NCBI RefSeq assembly: GCF_004564275.1
Contig: NZ_SPDV01000003.1
Span: 1 to 64,000, forward strand
DNA length: 64,000 nucleotides
DNA from: Sphingomonas parva (ex Maeng et al. 2020)
GTDB taxonomy: Bacteria; Pseudomonadota; Alphaproteobacteria; Sphingomonadales; Sphingomonadaceae
Direction: 5' to 3'
Part shown: piece after piece, positions 60,260 to 64,000 of the stretch
How positions within the stretch are numbered: the first letter of the stretch is position 1
How the letters are laid out: each line of letters begins with the position of its first letter
Position numbers and translations under genes: made by a program
Notes under the pieces: generated by a model
Told to the model about the DNA's origin: nothing
Seen by the model: only the letters and a program-made list of their open reading frames with translations
The model's database searches: none

Positions 60260-63200
60260 TCGCCAGGGTCATCCGCTGGTCCGCCGCCAACCGCTTCATC
60301 GTGCTGCTCGCCGCAGCATTCCTCTCGGCGGCGGGGCTGTACGCGGTCAGCCGCACGCCGCTGGATGCGCTTCCGGACCTTTCCGACGTCCAGGTGATCA
60401 TCCGCACGCCCTATCCCGGCCAGGCGCCGGAGATCGTCGAGAGCCAGGTCACCTACCCGTTGGCGACGACGATGCTCTCGGCACCAGGCGTGAAGGCCGT
60501 GCGCGCCTTCTCGCTGTTCGGCGATTCGTTCGTCACCATCATCTTCGAGGACGGCACCGACCTCTACTGGGCGCGCTCGCGAACGCTCGAATATCTCAGC
60601 CAGGCGGCGGGGTTGCTGCCGAAGGGTGTCTCGCCGGCGCTCGGCCCAGACGCGACCGGCGTTGGCTGGGCCTATCAATACGCGTTGGTCGACCGCACCG
60701 GACGCAATGATCTCGGCCAGCTGCGGGCGCTGCAGGACTGGTTCCTGAAATACCAGCTGAAGGAGGTGCCCGGAGTCGCCGAGGTGGCGAGCGTCGGCGG
60801 CATGGTGCGCGCCTTCCAGGTGCAGGTCGATCCCGAGAAGCTCCAGCTCTACCGGGTCTCGGTCGGCGAGGTCATGGACGCGCTCACCGCCGCGAATAGC
60901 GAGACCGGCGGCTCGGTCATCGAGCGCGCCGAGGCCGAGTACATGATCCGCGTCGGCGGCTATCTGAAGACGCTCGACGACTTCCGCAACATCCCCCTGA
61001 AGGCGAGCGAGGCCGGCGTCCCCATCACGATAGGCGACGTCGCCCGGGTGCAGATCGTCCCCGACTTCCGCCGCGGCATTGCCGAGCTGAACGGCGAGGG
61101 CGAGGTCGCCGGCGGCATCATCGTCGTGCGGGCGGGCGCCGACACGCGCGGCGTGATCGACGCGGTCAAGGCGAAGCTCGAGACGCTGAAGCCCTCCCTG
61201 CCGCCCGGCGTCGAGGTCGTGCCCGTTTACGACCGCTCGGGGATCATCGACCGGGCGATCGACAATCTCACCGGGAAGCTGGTCGAGGAGTTCATCGTCG
61301 TCGCGATCGTCTGCGCGCTCTTCCTCCTCCACCTGCGCTCCGCGCTGGTCGCGATCCTGACGCTGCCGCTCGGGGTGCTGATCGCCTTCATCGTCATGCG
61401 GTTCCAGGGCATCAACGCCAACATCCTCTCGCTCGGCGGCATCGCGCTCGCCATCGGCGCGATGGTCGACGCCGCCGTCGTCATGATCGAGAACGCGCAC
61501 AAGAAGCTCGAGCACGCCTCGGCGGACGGCCGCCCCATCGAGGAGATGGTGCGGCGGCGCGTGCTGGTCGAGGCGGCGGTGGAGGTCGGGCCGGCCTTGT
61601 TCTTCTCGCTGCTGATCATCACCCTCTCCTTCCTGCCGGTCTTCTCGCTCGAAGCGCAGGAAGGACGGCTGTTCAGGCCGCTCGCGCTCACCAAGACCTA
61701 TTCGATGGCCGCCGCGGCTGGGCTCTCGGTCACCTTGATCCCGGTGCTGATGGTGATGTTCATCAAGGGCAGGATCCGTCCGGAGGCCGACAATCCGGTC
61801 AATCGCGCCCTGATTCGCGGCTATCGCCCCGGCCTCGCCTGGGTGCTGCGGCGACCGAAGCTCGTCCTCGGCCTTGCCGTCGCCGCTTTGCTCGTGACCG
61901 TCTGGCCGGCATCGCGGCTCGGCGGCGAGTTCATGCCGCCGATCGCCGAGGGCGATCTCCTGTACATGCCGACGGCGCTGCCCGGCCTCTCGGCGTCGAA
62001 GGCTTCGGAGCTGCTCCAGATCACCAACCGGATGATCAGGACGGTCCCCGAGGTGCAGACGGTATTCGGCAAGGCGGGGCGCGCCGAGACCGCCACCGAT
62101 CCCGCGCCAATCGAGATGTTCGAGACGACGATCCAGCTCAAGCCCAAGGCCGAATGGCGGGCCGGAATGACGATGGACAAGATCATCGCCGAGCTCGACC
62201 AGCGGGTCAGAGTCCCCGGCCTCGCCAACGTCTTCGTCCAGCCGATCCGCAACCGGATCGACATGCTCGCTACGGGGATCAAGAGCCCGGTCGGCATCAA
62301 GGTCTCGGGCGCCGATCTCGCGACGCTGGATCGGCTGGGCGCGCAGATCGCCGGCGTCGTGAAATCGGTCCCCGGGGCGAGCTCCGCGATCTCGGACCGG
62401 ATCCTGGGCGGACGCTACGTCAACATCGAGATCGATCGGCTTGCGGCGGCCCGCTACGGCCTGTCAATCAAGGACGTCCAGAGCACCGCCGCGGCCGCGA
62501 TCGGCGGAATGCCCATCGACGAGAAACTGGAGGGGCTGGCGCGCTTCCCGATCAACGTCCGCTTCCCGCGCGAGCGGCGGGACAGCGTCGAGACGATCCG
62601 CGCGCTGCCGATCGTCACCACGACCGGCGCGATCGTCCCGCTCGGCATGGTCGCGCGGGTCGAAGTCGCGAGCGGCCCCACGATGGTGAAGAGCGAGAAT
62701 GCGAGGCCCTCCGTCTGGGTCTATGTCGACGTCCGCGACCGCGATCTCGTCGGCTTCGTCCACGCGGCACGCGCGAAGGTCGCCGGCCAGGTGCAGCTGC
62801 CGCCCGGATATTCGGTGTCCTGGGCCGGGCAGTTCGAATATGCCGAGCGGGCGAAGCAACGGCTCGCGTGGATCGTGCCGGCGACAATCGGCATCATCTT
62901 CCTGCTGCTGTTCCTGGCGTTCGGCCGCGCGCGCGAGGCGATGATCGTGCTCCTCACCCTGCCGTTCGCGCTCGTTGGTGGCGTCTGGCTGGTCTATTTG
63001 CTCGGCCACGCTTTCTCGGTCGCGACGGCGGTCGGCTTTCTCGCGCTCGCCGGCCTAGCCGCCGAGTTCGGCGTCATCATGCTCGTCTATCTCGACCGCG
63101 CCATCGAGGAGCGGGTGAAAGACGGCCGATTGGCCGGGGCGGGGGATCTCGACGACGCCCTCGTGGACGGGGCCGTCCTGCGCGTCCGGCCGAAGGCCAT

Positions 63201-63456
63201 GACCGTCGCCGTCATCCTCGCCGGCCTGGTCCCGCTGCTGGTCGGCGGCGGCACCGGCTCGGAGGTGATGCAGCGCCTCGCCGCGCCGATGATCGGGGGG
63301 ATGATCACCGCACCTTTGCTGTCGCTGTTCGTGCTGCCGGCCATCTACAGGCTGCTCGGCCCCGAACGGCTTGCGAGGCCGGCGCGAAGGCAACTCCGGA
63401 GCGAGCAGGACGTTGAAGTCGAGCCGGCCCCGCCGGCCTCGGTGAAGCCGACATGA
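60256..63456 (+). CDS. cusA: Cu/Ag RND efflux pump (CusA-like)
   Basis: A 1066-aa heavy-metal-efflux (HME) RND pump: N-terminal helix, two large periplasmic loops and two sets of six helices. Signatures are [35 protein letters not shown] (start), [18 protein letters not shown]-type helix 4 with the proton-relay Asp ([20 protein letters not shown]), and the second half [20 protein letters not shown]. It drives Cu(I)/Ag(I) export using the proton gradient. Coupled by ATGA overlaps to cusB and to the following small gene. Confidence 0.93.
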   Translation: MIARVIRWSAANRFIVLLAAAFLSAAGLYAVSRTPLDALPDLSDVQVIIRTPYPGQAPEIVESQVTYPLATTMLSAPGVKAVRAFSLFGDSFVTIIFEDGTDLYWARSRTLEYLSQAAGLLPKGVSPALGPDATGVGWAYQYALVDRTGRNDLGQLRALQDWFLKYQLKEVPGVAEVASVGGMVRAFQVQVDPEKLQLYRVSVGEVMDALTAANSETGGSVIERAEAEYMIRVGGYLKTLDDFRNIPLKASEAGVPITIGDVARVQIVPDFRRGIAELNGEGEVAGGIIVVRAGADTRGVIDAVKAKLETLKPSLPPGVEVVPVYDRSGIIDRAIDNLTGKLVEEFIVVAIVCALFLLHLRSALVAILTLPLGVLIAFIVMRFQGINANILSLGGIALAIGAMVDAAVVMIENAHKKLEHASADGRPIEEMVRRRVLVEAAVEVGPALFFSLLIITLSFLPVFSLEAQEGRLFRPLALTKTYSMAAAAGLSVTLIPVLMVMFIKGRIRPEADNPVNRALIRGYRPGLAWVLRRPKLVLGLAVAALLVTVWPASRLGGEFMPPIAEGDLLYMPTALPGLSASKASELLQITNRMIRTVPEVQTVFGKAGRAETATDPAPIEMFETTIQLKPKAEWRAGMTMDKIIAELDQRVRVPGLANVFVQPIRNRIDMLATGIKSPVGIKVSGADLATLDRLGAQIAGVVKSVPGASSAISDRILGGRYVNIEIDRLAAARYGLSIKDVQSTAAAAIGGMPIDEKLEGLARFPINVRFPRERRDSVETIRALPIVTTTGAIVPLGMVARVEVASGPTMVKSENARPSVWVYVDVRDRDLVGFVHAARAKVAGQVQLPPGYSVSWAGQFEYAERAKQRLAWIVPATIGIIFLLLFLAFGRAREAMIVLLTLPFALVGGVWLVYLLGHAFSVATAVGFLALAGLAAEFGVIMLVYLDRAIEERVKDGRLAGAGDLDDALVDGAVLRVRPKAMTVAVILAGLVPLLVGGGTGSEVMQRLAAPMIGGMITAPLLSLFVLPAIYRLLGPERLARPARRQLRSEQDVEVEPAPPASVKPT

Positions 63457-63815
63457 GACGTGCCCGAACCCTTCTGATCGTGCTGGCCGCGCTGCTTGGG
63501 CTGCTGATCCAGCCGACCGGCGGCGTGGTGGCCTCCGCGCTCGGGGCCAACCCTGCGGCCGAGGCATCCATGCCGTGTCACCCGACGCGCAATGATCTGC
63601 TCGATAACTGTTGCGGGTCCTGCGCTGCCACTATGCCGATCTGCGCGGCGAGTTCCGCCTGCGCATCAGTCACCGCCTTGCCTCTGCCGATGCGCCTCCA
63701 GGATGTGGATGGCCGAGCAGCGGGGGACCGGATGCAGCATGCGGTGAGAGCGTTGCACGGGCGCTCGATCGCACCCCCGTTACATCCTCCCAGCGGTTCG
63801 GATCAGATCGTCTGA
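63453..63815 (+). CDS. Small exported Cys-rich protein after cusA
   Basis: A 120-aa protein with a signal peptide (about 1-28) and a Cys-rich region ([16 protein letters not shown], then CAASSACAS). It is translationally coupled to cusA by an ATGA overlap. It resembles the small protein at 56683-56988 in layout rather than obvious sequence, so the operon may carry two periplasmic metal-binding peptides. Family not recognised. Confidence 0.65.
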   Translation: MRRARTLLIVLAALLGLLIQPTGGVVASALGANPAAEASMPCHPTRNDLLDNCCGSCAATMPICAASSACASVTALPLPMRLQDVDGRAAGDRMQHAVRALHGRSIAPPLHPPSGSDQIV

Positions 63816-63900
63816 GAGCGCTATCCACCGCGGCCGGAGGACCGACCCTCCTGTGCGGCGACCGGATGGGCATTCGAACTCCTGCTCAAGGAAATTAGTC

Positions 63901-64000
63901 ATGACTAACCTGAGAATCGCCGCGTGCATCGCGGCTACCGTCGCTGCTGTCAGCGGCGCAAACAGTGACGCCGCCTCGCCCAGGGGCGCCGCGGCTCCTG
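63901..64000 (+). CDS. 5' end of an exported protein (runs off the window)
   Basis: ATG 63901 is preceded by AAGGAA at 8 nt. The first 33 codons encode a signal-peptide-like N-terminus (LRIAACIAATVAAVSGANS) continuing to the last base. It is probably the next gene of the metal-efflux locus; the product cannot be named from this fragment. Confidence 0.55.
   Translation, partial: MTNLRIAACIAATVAAVSGANSDAASPRGAAAP

Noticed and set aside
1-64000. CRISPR arrays, rRNA and tRNA genes
   Set aside because: No regularly spaced repeats and no tRNA- or rRNA-like segments were noticed by eye; a dedicated scan could still find a tRNA.

Overview
The window looks like a chromosomal segment from a high-GC alphaproteobacterium, most likely a sphingomonad. 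The evidence is a sugar-uptake type locus (LacI regulator, TonB-dependent receptor, two tryptophan-halogenase-like flavoproteins, SapC-family and cupin proteins), a MucR/Ros-family regulator, and a Cus-type efflux operon. No rRNA, tRNA or CRISPR array was seen. Species cannot be named from the sequence alone.

Region by region. (1) 1-10.4 kb, minus strand: a nutrient-uptake locus with TonB receptor, halogenase 2, SapC, cupin, halogenase 1, LacI and MFS, several joined by overlapping stop/start codons. (2) 10.8-16.7 kb, minus strand: a protease cluster with two cytoplasmic-looking S8 subtilases, a 119-aa protein whose predicted strand/helix order resembles a free-standing subtilisin propeptide/I9 inhibitor, a ComEC-like metallo-beta-lactamase-fold hydrolase, and a 51-aa ORF behind a perfect palindrome. 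This is the best candidate for an undescribed system. (3) 17.2-30.0 kb: a sulfide/persulfide detoxification regulon. A BigR-type ArsR repressor, two persulfide-dioxygenase-like hydrolases, a DUF442-sulfide:quinone reductase fusion, two YeeE/YedE half-transporters, a TauE/SafE exporter, a cytochrome bd/CIO-type oxidase with its DUF2474 subunit, a second DUF442 protein, an MFS, a methyltransferase and a periplasmic DsrE protein are arranged around three copies of one 22-bp AT-rich operator. A decayed methyltransferase gene sits between two of the operators. (4) 30.3-36.3 kb: a two-component system divergent from a Scs-like thiol-disulfide operon (TlpA, DsbA, DsbD proteins), with two PmrA-box-like direct repeats between them. 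(5) 36.4-43.4 kb: LysR with a divergent cupin/MFS pair, a phospholipase C-like phosphoesterase, a PIN nuclease with an unknown partner, and a DUF6946-like protein.

(6) 43.5-52.7 kb: an accessory module with a MucR-like regulator, a compact operon (47-aa protein, two MbcA/ParS-like toxin-binding-domain proteins, a 220-aa unknown), a TOPRIM-like plus P-loop protein, an AT-rich 0.84-kb spacer, a 1023-aa tyrosine-recombinase-like protein, and a convergent unknown gene, with strong hairpins at the recombinase end. (7) 53.3-56.4 kb: a CPA2 antiporter, an XRE regulator, and an IS481 element inserted at CTAG that truncates a small gene. (8) 56.7-64 kb: a Cu/Ag efflux operon (CusF-like lipoprotein, CusC, CusB with a fused CusF domain, CusA) flanked by two small Cys-rich exported proteins; the last gene runs off the window.

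The outer parts (1-10.4 and 56.7-64 kb) read like one genomic background. The middle has mixed gene content, a recombinase, an IS and a pseudogene, and looks like an acquired island. That is inference: composition was judged by eye, not computed.
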